Source: Endocalyx cinctus (lineage: Eukaryota; Ascomycota; Sordariomycetes; Amphisphaeriales; Apiosporaceae). From it: DNA of 64,000 bases. A program made the position numbers and the translations under genes. Shown here one piece after another: positions 22,616 through 32,701 of the stretch (position 1 is the first letter of the stretch; every line of letters starts with the position of its first letter). A model generated the notes under the pieces. That model ran no database searches, was not told the origin of the DNA, and saw nothing but the letters and a program-made list of their open reading frames with translations. The stretch spans positions 378,144 to 442,143 of the forward strand of contig BCKC01000010.1 in assembly GCA_001600455.1 (NCBI GenBank), read 5' to 3'.

Positions 22616-23824
22616 CGTGGGTTGGAAATGATTATGCAGTGCTTCAGATGTGTGTAACAGTTGATGAGAAAGAAAATGATATAAGGTATTGAACTTGATC
22701 GGATGACATGTGCCGGGCCGCGATGTAAATAGGCGAGGGAAGAAGCTGCTACCAGTATGGCTGACTACTTGCATGTATGTAGGAATGAATGCATAGAGCC
22801 CTGGAGATTTCGGGAATATTTATAAGAATGCTGTTAATATTAACATGTATGATTTAGACATGTGGCACCTTTTATGATACACCTATGTGACTATTATAGG
22901 TAATGGGTATGTATATTTTATTATTATTATTATTTATTTGAACTTGGGAGAAGAAGGAAAAAATTGATATGAATAGGTTTTGCTCCCAATGAAAAAGGAG
23001 ATAAAAACAAAGATAAAAAAAAAAAAAAAGCTGGTCAATCCTAAGTTATGAAGTACCAAGAGTAGTTAGTACATAAGGATGTGATCCATTAGGTTAAAGT
23101 GTCCAGAGTACGAGTATAGAGTATATATCAAATATTTTATTTAAAATTCAGTATATTAAAAGAGGAAAAACAAAAATAAAACAAAAACTAAAGATATAAT
23201 AAGGCGAGAGGCGATGAAGCGAAACATGTGTTAATATCATCTGATTAGTCGTCCTTTATGAGATCCCTCTAACAATGGAGTTTGTTCGTGATGCCGTTAA
23301 TAAAACACGATTTACGTTAGTACGGGCAGTATGGGGGAGAGGGTCACTAATTACCGACTACTAGGGAATACGTAGTCTGGCAGTCTGGCAGTCGGGATAG
23401 TATGGTACTGTACAGCGGTAACAGTGGAACTACCTAGTACCTAGTACGCTATAGGTTTAGAATAATAGGGATGATCAGGTACGTTGCAGAAGTGGATCTC
23501 TAAATGCATTAAGTGGTATAAATAAATAAACGTTAAAATGAAAAAAAAAAAAAAAAAATACCCGAGGACTTAAAGCATGCTGGCTGACATCATCATCTGC
23601 TACCAAAATCCTTGGATCCCTTGCGGCTACACACCAGTTAAACAGCGATATATGCATGTACGAAATATAAGAAAGATATTTTCTACCTACTAAATACACA
23701 GTAAATAACTTAGTATGAGACAAAGTCATCCATATCTGTTCATATGAGTCAAAAAGTTTTCGATATTTAATTAGGATTGTGATGTTTCCCTCATTTTCCT
23801 GGAGCATTCCATATCGCCATTATC
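22616..23824. other. divergent promoter region, phosphatase / LIG1
   Basis: 1.2 kb, AT-rich, with A and T runs (A15 near 23017, A18 near 23541). A short repeat of CTGGCAGT occurs near 23380. I see no MCB (ACGCGT) element in the LIG1-proximal part. Confidence 0.6.
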
Positions 23825-26587
23825 ATGCCAAGTCCTGCGAAGAAGAGGAAGCTAAATAACACTTCCAAGTCTACCTCTACTAACATACCTTCAAGGGGCT
23901 TGGAGTATTTCTTTGCTAAGCAGAAACAGAATGGCTCAGGATCAGACCATACAGAAGGGGAAAGGATATCTAGTCAAAGCGAAAAGACCGAACACCATGG
24001 TATGACGGATGAAGAATTAGCTAGGAAACTTCAAGCTGAGTGGGACGAGGAAGCGACAAGAGCTGGATTGGCCGCCAAAATTCAGGAAGAATCTCGTGCT
24101 TTAGAGACTACCGATAATAATACGGCCACGATCCAAAAACCAGACAAACCTATAGCAGCTTCATCATCAGAGCCTAAAGACTCATTCTTCAGTTCAGGTG
24201 CTACTGTATCAACGCACACTCTTTCATTGCAATCCTTAGCGTCCTCTGCCGATCCGGTATCTGAGTCTATTCCCCTAGACGAAAGCCCTCTTACCTTTGA
24301 ACCTGGAAAGTATGCGTCCCTTCTCCGGGAACATTGGACAAAGGATGGAGGTCATGCTTCATACGCCCTCTTAACTCGTTGTTTCGTACTTGTGAATCGC
24401 ACCAGCAGTCGGATAAAGATAGTTGATACGCTTGTAAATTGTATCCGAATCCTTATCGAGGCAGACCCGGAAAGTCTACTACCTGCTGTCTGGCTCGCTA
24501 CAAATTCTATTTCACCACCTTATATCTCCCTAGAGTTAGGATTAGGAGGTTCTGCTATTTCTAAAGCTTTAAAACAAGTCTGCGGGCTCGACAATAGGTC
24601 TCTCAAGGCCATCTACGACAAGCATGGGGATGCGGGCGATGTAGCCTTTGAAGCTAAGAAGAAGCAGAGCTTTACACTTCGTAAGCCGAAACCTTTAACC
24701 ATTCAAGGTGTCTATGAGTCTCTCGTCAAGATAGCCAATAGTCAGGGGCAAGGTAGCTCCGAGATGAAACAGCGTATCGTGGATAAGTTGCTTCAGGATG
24801 CACGTGGAGGCGAAGAAAGCCGTTACGTTGTGAGAACTTTATGTCAACATCTTCGTATAGGTGCCGTGAAGACCACGATGCTCATCGCCTTATCCCGCGC
24901 ATTCCTTCTCTCCCGAACATCCGGTTCCGACTTTCCACTAGAGCCGATCGATAATCTGCGTACGTTGCGGAAAGAGCAATTAGCAGAGGTTTGGTCTCGT
25001 GCCGAGGAAATCGTGAAAGCTTGCTTCGCCCGACGACCCAATTACAACGACCTCATACCTATAATGCTCGAGATCGGCGTTTGCGAGGAGTTGTTGGTTC
25101 GCTGTGACCTCACGCTGCATGTCCCCTTGCGTCCGATGCTGGGCAGCATCACCCGTGACCTCTCGGAGATGCTCACTAAATTACAGGGTCGCGATTTTGC
25201 CTGCGAGTTCAAATACGATGGACAGAGAGCCCAGGTCCATTGCGACGAGCGTGGTCGGGTGTCCATCTTCTCGCGCCATCTTGAACTCATGACTGATAAG
25301 TATCCTGATCTTGTCGAGCTTGTTCCTCGCATACGCGGCGAAGGTGTCGGGAGCTTCATAATGGAGGGTGAGGTTGTCGCGGTTGACAGGGAAAGTGGCG
25401 AGCTAAAGAATTTTCAGACTCTAACAAACCGTGCAAGGAAAGACGTTGAAATCGGTAGTATTACTATCGACGTCTGTTTGTTTGCTTTCGATCTTATGTA
25501 CTTGAATGGCCAACCATTGCTAGACAGACCCTTACGAGAGAGGAGGGAGTTGTTGCGATCTCTGTTCGTTGAAATCCCACATCATTTCACGTGGGTGAAG
25601 AGTTTGGATGCGACGTCTCAGGACTCGGAGAGTGTCTTGGATTTTTTCAAGCAGGCAACCGATGCAAAATGTGAAGGCATTATGGTTAAGATTTTGGATA
25701 ATCTACCTACGTCTTCAACCGAAGATAGCAATCAGGATCTAAGTTATGACGCAGTTTCTCAACCAGACAGCAAGACAGAGCATGTTGCGATTCCAAAGAC
25801 AAGCACCAAGGCTAAACCTGCCAAAGGCAAAGGAAAGGCCAAATCAAAGACTGATGCCACCTCTGACCAGGCAATTGAAAAGGAGGGAACCAAGACATCA
25901 ACGCGCCGCAAGCCTCTACTTGCTACATACGAGCCGGATAAACGTCTGGACTCGTGGTTGAAGGTAAAGAAGGATTATAGCTCTTCCTTTGATACATTGG
26001 ACTTAATCCCCGTGGCCGGATGGCACGGTCAGGGCCGAAAAGCGAAATGGTGGTCGCCAATACTCCTCGCGGTCCGTAACGAGGAGACCGGCTCTCTGGA
26101 AGCGGTCTGTAAATGCATATCTGGTTTTACCGACACGTTTTATAAGGCGAATAGGGCATTCTACGATGACGGTTCTGGATCTGAGACCGTGGAATGCCGG
26201 AAAAGTTCTGAGCTGGATGACGAAGAAACAGAAAACGACGGAAGTCAAGACGAAAAGAAGGAGTTTAAGAATATTCGCAAGTCCAAGCCATCATTTGTCG
26301 AGTACACGGGTGGATACCCGGACGTATGGTTCGAGCCCCAGGAAGTTTGGGAGATGGCTTTCGCTGACATAACTTTGTCGCCAACTTATACGGCTGCCAT
26401 AGGACTCGCGAGTCAAGACCGTGGCCTTAGTCTCCGGTTCCCGCGATTTTTGGGAAAAAGAGAAGACAAGAGCATTGAAGAGGCGAGTACAAGTGAATTT
26501 CTTGCCGCGCTGTGGCGGAAGCAAGAGGCAAAGGCGTCTGCTGCTGAACCAGGAGTTACCATTGTTGAGGATGGAGGTGATGAGTGA
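23825..26587 (+). CDS. CDC9: ATP-dependent DNA ligase I (replicative)
   Basis: Intronless, 920 residues. It seals Okazaki-fragment nicks and completes excision repair. Visible features in order: an NLS-like KKRKL (6-10); a PIP-like box SRGLEYFF (23-30) with Ser in place of Gln; two MIU-like helices (61-75 and 80-90); a DNA-binding domain (about 160-420); nucleotidyl-transfer motif I KYDGQR with the adenylated Lys463; motif III region (SRHLELMTDKYPDL) and IMEGEVVA; motif IV EGIMVK with Lys622; motif V WLKVKKDY around Lys713; and an OB domain with the FPRFLGKREDKS motif. An acidic/basic disordered insert (about 626-705) separates motifs IV and V, and another acidic loop lies near 800. Fungal ligase I proteins are commonly longer than yeast Cdc9 because of such tails and inserts. 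It faces the epimerase gene, 155 bp away. Confidence 0.96.
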   Translation: MPSPAKKRKLNNTSKSTSTNIPSRGLEYFFAKQKQNGSGSDHTEGERISSQSEKTEHHGMTDEELARKLQAEWDEEATRAGLAAKIQEESRALETTDNNTATIQKPDKPIAASSSEPKDSFFSSGATVSTHTLSLQSLASSADPVSESIPLDESPLTFEPGKYASLLREHWTKDGGHASYALLTRCFVLVNRTSSRIKIVDTLVNCIRILIEADPESLLPAVWLATNSISPPYISLELGLGGSAISKALKQVCGLDNRSLKAIYDKHGDAGDVAFEAKKKQSFTLRKPKPLTIQGVYESLVKIANSQGQGSSEMKQRIVDKLLQDARGGEESRYVVRTLCQHLRIGAVKTTMLIALSRAFLLSRTSGSDFPLEPIDNLRTLRKEQLAEVWSRAEEIVKACFARRPNYNDLIPIMLEIGVCEELLVRCDLTLHVPLRPMLGSITRDLSEMLTKLQGRDFACEFKYDGQRAQVHCDERGRVSIFSRHLELMTDKYPDLVELVPRIRGEGVGSFIMEGEVVAVDRESGELKNFQTLTNRARKDVEIGSITIDVCLFAFDLMYLNGQPLLDRPLRERRELLRSLFVEIPHHFTWVKSLDATSQDSESVLDFFKQATDAKCEGIMVKILDNLPTSSTEDSNQDLSYDAVSQPDSKTEHVAIPKTSTKAKPAKGKGKAKSKTDATSDQAIEKEGTKTSTRRKPLLATYEPDKRLDSWLKVKKDYSSSFDTLDLIPVAGWHGQGRKAKWWSPILLAVRNEETGSLEAVCKCISGFTDTFYKANRAFYDDGSGSETVECRKSSELDDEETENDGSQDEKKEFKNIRKSKPSFVEYTGGYPDVWFEPQEVWEMAFADITLSPTYTAAIGLASQDRGLSLRFPRFLGKREDKSIEEASTSEFLAALWRKQEAKASAAEPGVTIVEDGGDE

Positions 26588-26742
26588 AATATCAGTTTTA
26601 TGAGGGTCTATCTATCGAGCGCATACAACTAGTTCGACTTAGATGAGCACGCTAAACCCACATCTCGTATACAGCTGTCCGATTTACACTAAGTAGTTCT
26701 TAGGCTTTACGGTTCTACCCCGTACCCTCAGTCATAAGCTAT

Positions 26743-27857
26743 TCACTCTTTCCACCCCTTATATACAATCCTGGCTCCGTACTTCTCACCCTTCTTCAAG
26801 AGCACTTGACTTTTCCACTCCTCATTATTGGCGGCATTAACAAATCGGCTGGGCTCAACACAGAAAGCACTACGAGGACCTCGTGCGGGTACCCCATCCA
26901 CGGCCGGCACATTGATGTACTTGCCCGTGTAGAACTGGAATGCCGGTTCAGTGCTGTATACCTCAAGGTGGATCTTGGAGTCTGGGTGGTGTGCTGAGAT
27001 GAGCTTCTTCAGAGGCAAAGAGCGCGTGTCGATGGGAACTGAAGACGGTGACTGGGAGGCGTCAACGACGAAGCAGTCGTCAATATCGGGGTCTGTGGGA
27101 CCGAGAGTAAACTGCTTATCGGTGGCTACCGCGGCAAAAGTAGTCGGTCCGCTGGTGGGGATACCGCCGGCGTCGACGGGAAGATAAGATGGGGTGCAGA
27201 GTTGGACTACTGTGCCTTCGATCGAAGGAGCTTTCGGCGCACCGGCGAGGTTGAAGTACCTATTCACAAATTAGTATCTGAAATGATCCAAAGTTGTCAC
27301 AGGCACGAAATTTGAATTGGTAATACATACGAATGGTTCGTCATGTTAACAACCGTCTCCTCTACACCTTCGCCAACTAGCTCGGCCTCATATTCAAAGG
27401 CTAGAATTGTAACTTCCTTTCCGTTATCGATGGTCTTGCCGGCTGTGTATATAACTTTAGCAACAACCTCTCCCGGGAAACCCTCGTCGCCGTCCTCGCT
27501 TCTGAGAACGAATTCAACGCTCTCGCCTCCCTTCAACTCCGTCTCGAGACCTGGGATGGCGCGCACGCCGATGGCTCTCGGGCCATTCCAAATGCGCTTA
27601 CCCCACCCCTTCACGCCGCCATGGAGAGTGTTGGGGCCGTTGTTGGCCGCGAGGGAGTAGGATTTTCCGCCGTTCAAAGAGGCGAGCTGAGCGTTGGATA
27701 TACGGTTCGCAACGCGTCCGATGGTCTCCCCAAAGTAAGGGGCGTTGTGAGAAACGTACTGCTCTTGGGTCGGAAAGCCCTGCACGATGTTCACGCCAGC
27801 GATGGTGAAGGTTTGGATTATGGCTCCCAAAGGAAGAAATGATATCTCGTCGGCCAT
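26743..27857 (-). CDS. aldose 1-epimerase (mutarotase)
   Basis: Two exons, 27857-27331 and 27259-26743, give 347 residues, the usual family size. The enzyme interconverts alpha and beta anomers of aldoses such as galactose and glucose in the cytosol, feeding the Leloir pathway. Seen directly: NRISNAQ and NTLHGGVKGW (substrate-binding His), VNMTNHSYFNLAG with the catalytic His, and CVEPSRFVNAANN with the catalytic Glu near the C-terminus. The intron (71 nt) splits the Ser codon of NHSYFNL, which confirms the junction. There is no signal peptide. The 3' end lies 155 bp from the LIG1 stop, so the two transcripts probably overlap. Confidence 0.93.
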
Positions 27858-28171
27858 TTTTGAGACTTTCGAATTTTCTTAGATGATATATATGGATGTT
27901 TTGTTCTTGGGCTAGACCTCTAGCTAGACCTTGTATTTTACACTAATACCAACCGGGAGCCGTTTTTATGCTTGGAAATTTCCTAGAGGACGAATTTCTC
28001 GCGTAGAATGTCGATCACGAGGAAATTTAGGCTATTATATATATACACGCCACACTCAGCAGACAAGATTCATTTATGTTCCCTTAACAGGAGATTTTGA
28101 CTGATTGGATGATACAAAACTTCCGGGGTGTGATATCATCTTGGTTTGATGTAGTGGGGTAATCAGGTAGT

Positions 28172-28195
28172 TTGGCGGGTTGGCGGGTTGGCGGG
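28172..28195. repeat. TTGGCGGG tandem repeat, 3 copies
   Basis: Three perfect contiguous 8-bp units in noncoding DNA. Confidence 0.95.
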
Positions 28196-28452
28196 GTAAG
28201 TCGGTGGGCTTATGACTTACAGAGTTTATAGCATAGCTGATACCTATTGGAGCGGCATGAAACGGAGAAAGCTACGAGTTTCTAATATTCTACCGAACTA
28301 TGCATAAAGTTATGGAGAATTAGTACTGTACCCGTTTTTGTTTTTTTCTAACATCTTGAATACAAATTATAAGTATCCAGTAAATATAGGTGCGTACCTA
28401 GTACCGGTATCATCCAGGTATAGTAATTTACGGGATAGCTGCTTTACCAGGC

Positions 28453-28484
28453 CTGCCAGTCTGCCAGTCTGCCAGTCTGCCGGT
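28453..28484. repeat. CTGCCAGT tandem repeat, 4 copies
   Basis: Three perfect units followed by CTGCCGGT. A related unit (CTGGCAGT, two copies) occurs near 23380-23395 in the LIG1 upstream region. Confidence 0.95.
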
Positions 28485-29145
28485 CTACTTGTCCACTTGT
28501 TTGGATGACCTAACTCGGAAGCTTCCCAAGTTGGCATGTTATTATGATAAGGATGGATGTTTACGTAGACTGCGGACTGCATAGATCCACGTGTAGGGCA
28601 CCCGAGCTTAGGGTATCATGATTCCGGCCGTCTATTCGACAGATTGATCGTTCCAAGACGGGTAATAACATAATCCACACTGTATTATACTCAGAAACAT
28701 TCTGTTGATGTTTTTCTCTCATGCGTGTTTCAATACGAAATAAGGCTTGAGCATTACATTACGCTAGCTGGCTCGCTGGCAGTATAGTATAGCTGTAGCT
28801 GACGGAAAGCTGCAGGTCATAATGCTTGCTGATCCGGAACTAAATTTGGTAGGTTCCGATAGGATTGTTGGGTGTTTGGCGTTATGTAGTATATAAGTAC
28901 CTAGGTATATGTAGGTATGCGATGTACCACAGTATACTACGGTTCTTTAACCAAATCAAATGAAGTGAGACATTATGAAATAGTAGGTCAACGACGGGTA
29001 TGAGTTAGATGAAGTGAAGACATCCATTTAAATACGATGATATAGGAGCTGTTAATAGTTATAAGCCTGCAGAATCTAAGAGAACCTCCTTACCTTTAGC
29101 TTCAAGACGATAGGTTATTTTTGGTATATTAAGACTGATAATAAC

Positions 29146-29167
29146 TACCTAGGTACATACCTAGGTA
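29146..29167. repeat. paired TACCTAGGTA palindromes
   Basis: Two exact copies, 29146-29155 and 29158-29167, two bases apart, about 650 bp upstream of the gene at 29815. Confidence 0.9.
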
Positions 29168-29814
29168 AATACTTAAATAGCAACTGCATAAAGTGATTAT
29201 ATCGTAAGGGGTATCTGCTGGCTTGAGTCATATGCAGTGAACAGTATGTAGTTGTAGTATGCAGTGTGTAGTGTTTTTACTTATTATACATGGATATATG
29301 TAGGTAGTACACCTATTAAGTTAAGTACCACTTACCCATTCATTGGGATATAAGGGTTAACTGAATCGGGACTTAGGATCTACGTAATATCTATCCTGAA
29401 TCTCCATTGGCTTCCAAACTGCTTTTCATTTAAGATTCACTCATTGATTAATACTACCATCTTCAAACCTGTAAACCTGGCCACAAAGACTACCTTGTTA
29501 TTTATATTTATAATTTCTTAAGCTTTACTACACTATAACTGCGTATATCTTATAGTATCTACTTATTTAGTACCTGCTTGGTAGCTTAGGATCTCAACTT
29601 GATTCAAGTTTCAAGCACGTAATTCCCAACCAACTTTGAATTCACACTCAAAGAACTTTTTGATAACAAGCATGATTCTCTAATTTCTTGCGTTTGATAT
29701 TACACTTCCTAAAAAAAAAAGAGAAGAAGAAGAAAATAAATTCTTACTACTGCCATAATATTTCTAAATATTCTTTCTATACATTCTTGAAAAGAATATA
29801 ATAGTAAATTCTTC

Positions 29815-30927
29815 ATGGCCGAGCCTTCATCACCAAAAGCAACCCCAAAGAGAAAGCGGAACGATGTAATCACCGAACACCGCGTTTTCGAAAATTCTAG
29901 CACAAATCCTATATCTAAGACCATCTTCTCTTTTCAAGCACCGATTCTGAACCTAGCACCGAATCCATCTTCGAATTCTAACGAATTTCTGGAAGATGGC
30001 AACAGTAGCCCACGTAGTAAAGTTGCGCACAAGCTGGGGAATTTGGCTCTCAACAATGAGAGTGGGGGCGGGGTAATCACTACCAAAGACAAGGCCGACG
30101 GTAATCCAAGCGGTAGCGGGGATCTTAGTGAACTCGGACCCTGCCACGATCGCCGAATCGTCGGTTCAAAATTTTCACCCGAATTACCCGCATCCGTCTT
30201 CGATTTTGATGCCGGGGCCGGTATTAGCAACTCACCTGAGGGTATGCAGCTAACCGACGATGATGACGCTACCTCGCGGAAACGCGTCAAATTTCCAGAA
30301 ACCGAGTCCATCATCGGCAGTAACCCGGATATTTCAGTAGGAGCCAATGGCGAGTCCAGTTCCAACGCTGCTGAGCCCGTTCATATCGGTGATACTCAAG
30401 AAAACGTCAAACCTTTTGCATCCATGGACCCTGCCGTTATCCGCATCGTAAAGAACGAAGGAACTGGCCGCCTGCAGAAATCCTACCCGTCCATAAACCG
30501 CTTATCTGACTCCAAATCGCGCGTGCGGAAGCGAGCTAGCACGCCTCCATTCTGCCATCGGAAGACTGTAAATGAGCCAGCATCTAATGAAGATGACCCT
30601 GTAGTTATTGACCCTGTGCGTGCCGCGCTTACTTGGCACGAGGATGAGATAACTGTGTATGATCCCGAGGATAAGGACGATGACGGAACGGGCATCAACG
30701 GGATCGGGTTCAAGCCTACGCCCGCTATGGCATACGCACGGGCGCAAAAGCGAAGACAGCAACTTGCCGAATACAGGAAACGAGAAGAGAGCGAAGCTAG
30801 ATCGAAGAGGAACCAGCGCCGTAAGGGACAGGGACACCTCGGCGGGAGCTCGTCAGCAGAGGGCAAACCTCCCGTCGTCCGCGTGCGGTTCTCCGAGGCA
30901 GAACCCACCACGGTGCTTACATTGTAA
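29815..30927 (+). CDS. conserved fungal nuclear-type protein with two RVxF motifs, function unknown
   Basis: Single exon, 370 residues, no recognised domain. An N-terminal basic stretch (KRKR, 12-15) looks like a nuclear signal. The middle is Ser/Asn/Gly-rich and disordered. RKRVKF (155-160) fits the RVxF docking motif for PP1 phosphatase, and a second RVRF lies at 356-359. The best-structured part is residues 266-335. It starts DPVRAALTWHEDE, runs through a GINGIGFKPTPA motif, and continues into a basic helix (YARAQKRRQQLAEYRKREE). I recall this C-terminal block in other ascomycete proteins without an assigned function. The start ATG lies after a long AT-rich leader. The gene is convergent with COX20. 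A nuclear PP1-binding role is inference only. Confidence 0.8.
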   Translation: MAEPSSPKATPKRKRNDVITEHRVFENSSTNPISKTIFSFQAPILNLAPNPSSNSNEFLEDGNSSPRSKVAHKLGNLALNNESGGGVITTKDKADGNPSGSGDLSELGPCHDRRIVGSKFSPELPASVFDFDAGAGISNSPEGMQLTDDDDATSRKRVKFPETESIIGSNPDISVGANGESSSNAAEPVHIGDTQENVKPFASMDPAVIRIVKNEGTGRLQKSYPSINRLSDSKSRVRKRASTPPFCHRKTVNEPASNEDDPVVIDPVRAALTWHEDEITVYDPEDKDDDGTGINGIGFKPTPAMAYARAQKRRQQLAEYRKREESEARSKRNQRRKGQGHLGGSSSAEGKPPVVRVRFSEAEPTTVLTL

Positions 30928-31315
30928 CAAACGGAATTGCGCTTGATTATATGATTTATAATTCATTACTGCTTCTATCATTGGAAACGGAAAAGGGTTG
31001 GCGCATAAGAGCTTTGAGAACGGCGTCTGGAAATAGGGGAAAATCTCGCATCATGACGACAACTTTTATGAATAATATGCGACAGTTGGTATTGGACTTC
31101 GGGTTTTACTACGATACGTTTAGGATTACATGGATTTTGCTTTATCTCTGGAGGCGGGAAATAATTCGTAGCACGACCGTACTTGAAGGAGTTTGATGGT
31201 GGCGTGGATGGGATTTTTACATACCCCCGTTTTTCTTTTTTTTTATGCCAGAAATGTACGTCATGGCAGCAGGCTCTTACATCTATTGCAGTATATTCTG
31301 CAACTTCGTATTTTA
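30928..31315. other. convergent 3' UTR region
   Basis: 388 bp between the stops of the RVxF orphan and COX20. It should contain both 3' UTRs. I see no other feature. Confidence 0.6.
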
Positions 31316-31999
31316 TCACCAAAATTTATACCACCTTTTTCTTGCCGTTTCAGCCTTGGCTTTCTCTTCAGCTTCTCGTTTTAACCGCGCGGCCTCTTCC
31401 GCCTGTGCCTTCTTTTCGGCTTGCTTTAAATTCATAACTTCGGTTACCCTCACCATAGCCGCGCGCTCCCTCCGCCTCTGATGTTGACAGTACTCCCATT
31501 GTATTATACTACCGCCGATAAAGGAGCCGATGACCCAGTTTACAGCTCGAGATATCCGACCTAAAGAAAAAAAAAAAGGAAAAAAAATACGACGAACGTC
31601 AGTTATGTTTCTTCCCGACTCGGTTTTACTACCCGCGAGTATTTTTGACCCGGGGGGTTTTTTTACGAGTGAACGTAGCTATGGCGTACCCCCTGCTATA
31701 AACCTGATTCCACCTATAGCCATGCCGGAGACGATACCGGTCATAAAACCCTCCCGCGCGCATGGCACTTTGTGTATACTTAGGAAATCACTTGGTTTTA
31801 TGGTTTTGAGTCCTTCGGAAAAACTAGGAATCGATGGCGCTTCCTTGCCATGGTTTGAACTCTGTTGGGCGTCGGTTGGTGACGTTGACGACGACGACGG
31901 GGGTGTTTTCGTCGGAGGACTGTCGAATAGCTCGTAGACCTCAGAGGCAGGGATATTTTTCTCGTTCGGCTGGGAGTCGGATTTGGGATTGGGCGCCAT
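31316..31999 (-). CDS. COX20: cytochrome c oxidase assembly protein Cox20
   Basis: Two exons, 31999-31690 and 31560-31316, give 184 residues. Cox20 is an inner-membrane chaperone that holds newly made Cox2 during complex IV assembly. The N-terminal 60 residues are polar. The Cox20 core follows: a first membrane segment containing GIVSGMAIGGIRF, a short loop crossing the exon junction, and a second segment (NWVIGSFIGGSIIQWEYC). The intermembrane-space/matrix border is marked by the EYCQ motif typical of the family. A long charged helix (about 130-180, AEKKAQAEEAARLKREAEEKAKAE) ends the protein, as in other fungal members. The 129-nt intron uses GTACGC/TAG and contains A-rich runs. The gene is divergent from POL2. 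Confidence 0.87.
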
Positions 32000-32215
32000 C
32001 GCTGGTTGGGTAGAGTTTGAGAGTGATTATGAAAATATGATTACAACACAGAATCAAGTTCGCTCTGATCGGTGGGAGTCTCGTACCTGAAGTTTTTTCT
32101 CTTCCTCTTGTAACTTACGATATACATCAATTGAGATGGACGATTTTGGAGCTATGACATTTTCATTTCGTTTAGAAGTATAACCTTATCGACTATGCAC
32201 TTATAGAGATACGAA

Positions 32216-32230
32216 GGGGGGGGGGGGGGG
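32216..32230. repeat. G15 homopolymer
   Basis: Run of 15 G on the plus strand in the COX20/POL2 intergenic region, about 40 bp from the CGCG element cluster. Confidence 0.9.
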
Positions 32231-32266
32231 TATGAATAAAACGAAGTAATTTAATGCAGACAGGGA

Positions 32267-32311
32267 TGCGCGTCAATGCGCTTGTAACAAAAAGTCGCGT
32301 CGAATCGCGTT
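32267..32311 (+). promoter_or_regulatory. cluster of three MBF/E2F-like CGCG elements
   Basis: TGCGCGTC (32267-32274), GTCGCGTC (32294-32301) and ATCGCGTT (32304-32311) occur within 45 bp, about 390-435 bp upstream of the POL2 start. G1/S genes, including POL2 in yeasts, are controlled by MBF through CGCG-core (MCB) sites. These match the core but not the full ACGCGT consensus, so the assignment is inference. Confidence 0.35.
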
Positions 32312-32701
32312 ATGCTAAGTGATTAACTTTTAAAGGGATTGCTGAATAGGTTTGCTTCTAACTTGTGGATTGTATCATTATTAGGAGATACCTACCAAGT
32401 AATTGCACACAAATGATCAAGTCTTTAACAACTTCATACGACAAGACAAGTCTCTGAAACTGATCATAAAATTTTATATTTTCTTTTCTCTTTTTTTTAA
32501 TTTTATAATAATAGTTGGAACCGAGACCGCCATTACTTTGCCTACTACTAATGTCGTGGTCTGAAACCTGCAGTTCGACAATTTCCTGTTTATAATACAC
32601 CTTTTGTCGACATATCCAAAAACTAATGGTCAATGACCAGTGTACATACACAATAACGTTTGACGACCGACATTGATGAGACATACCATACGCCATATAC
32701 C

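Larger units (their letters stand above)
27858..29814. other. divergent intergenic region with short tandem repeats
   Basis: About 2 kb between the epimerase and the RVxF orphan. It contains two 8-bp minisatellites (28172-28195 and 28453-28484) and three TACCTAGGTA palindromes (28898, 29146, 29158). No coding frame is credible. Confidence 0.65.
32000..32701. other. divergent COX20 / POL2 promoter region
   Basis: 702 bp. Notable are a G15 run (32216-32230) and a cluster of three CGCG-core elements (32267-32311). The rest is AT-rich. The open frame at 32358-32762 (minus) has no coding features. Confidence 0.65.

Noticed and set aside
30483..30911. 142-codon minus-strand frame
   Set aside because: Shadow of the RVxF orphan gene on the opposite strand.
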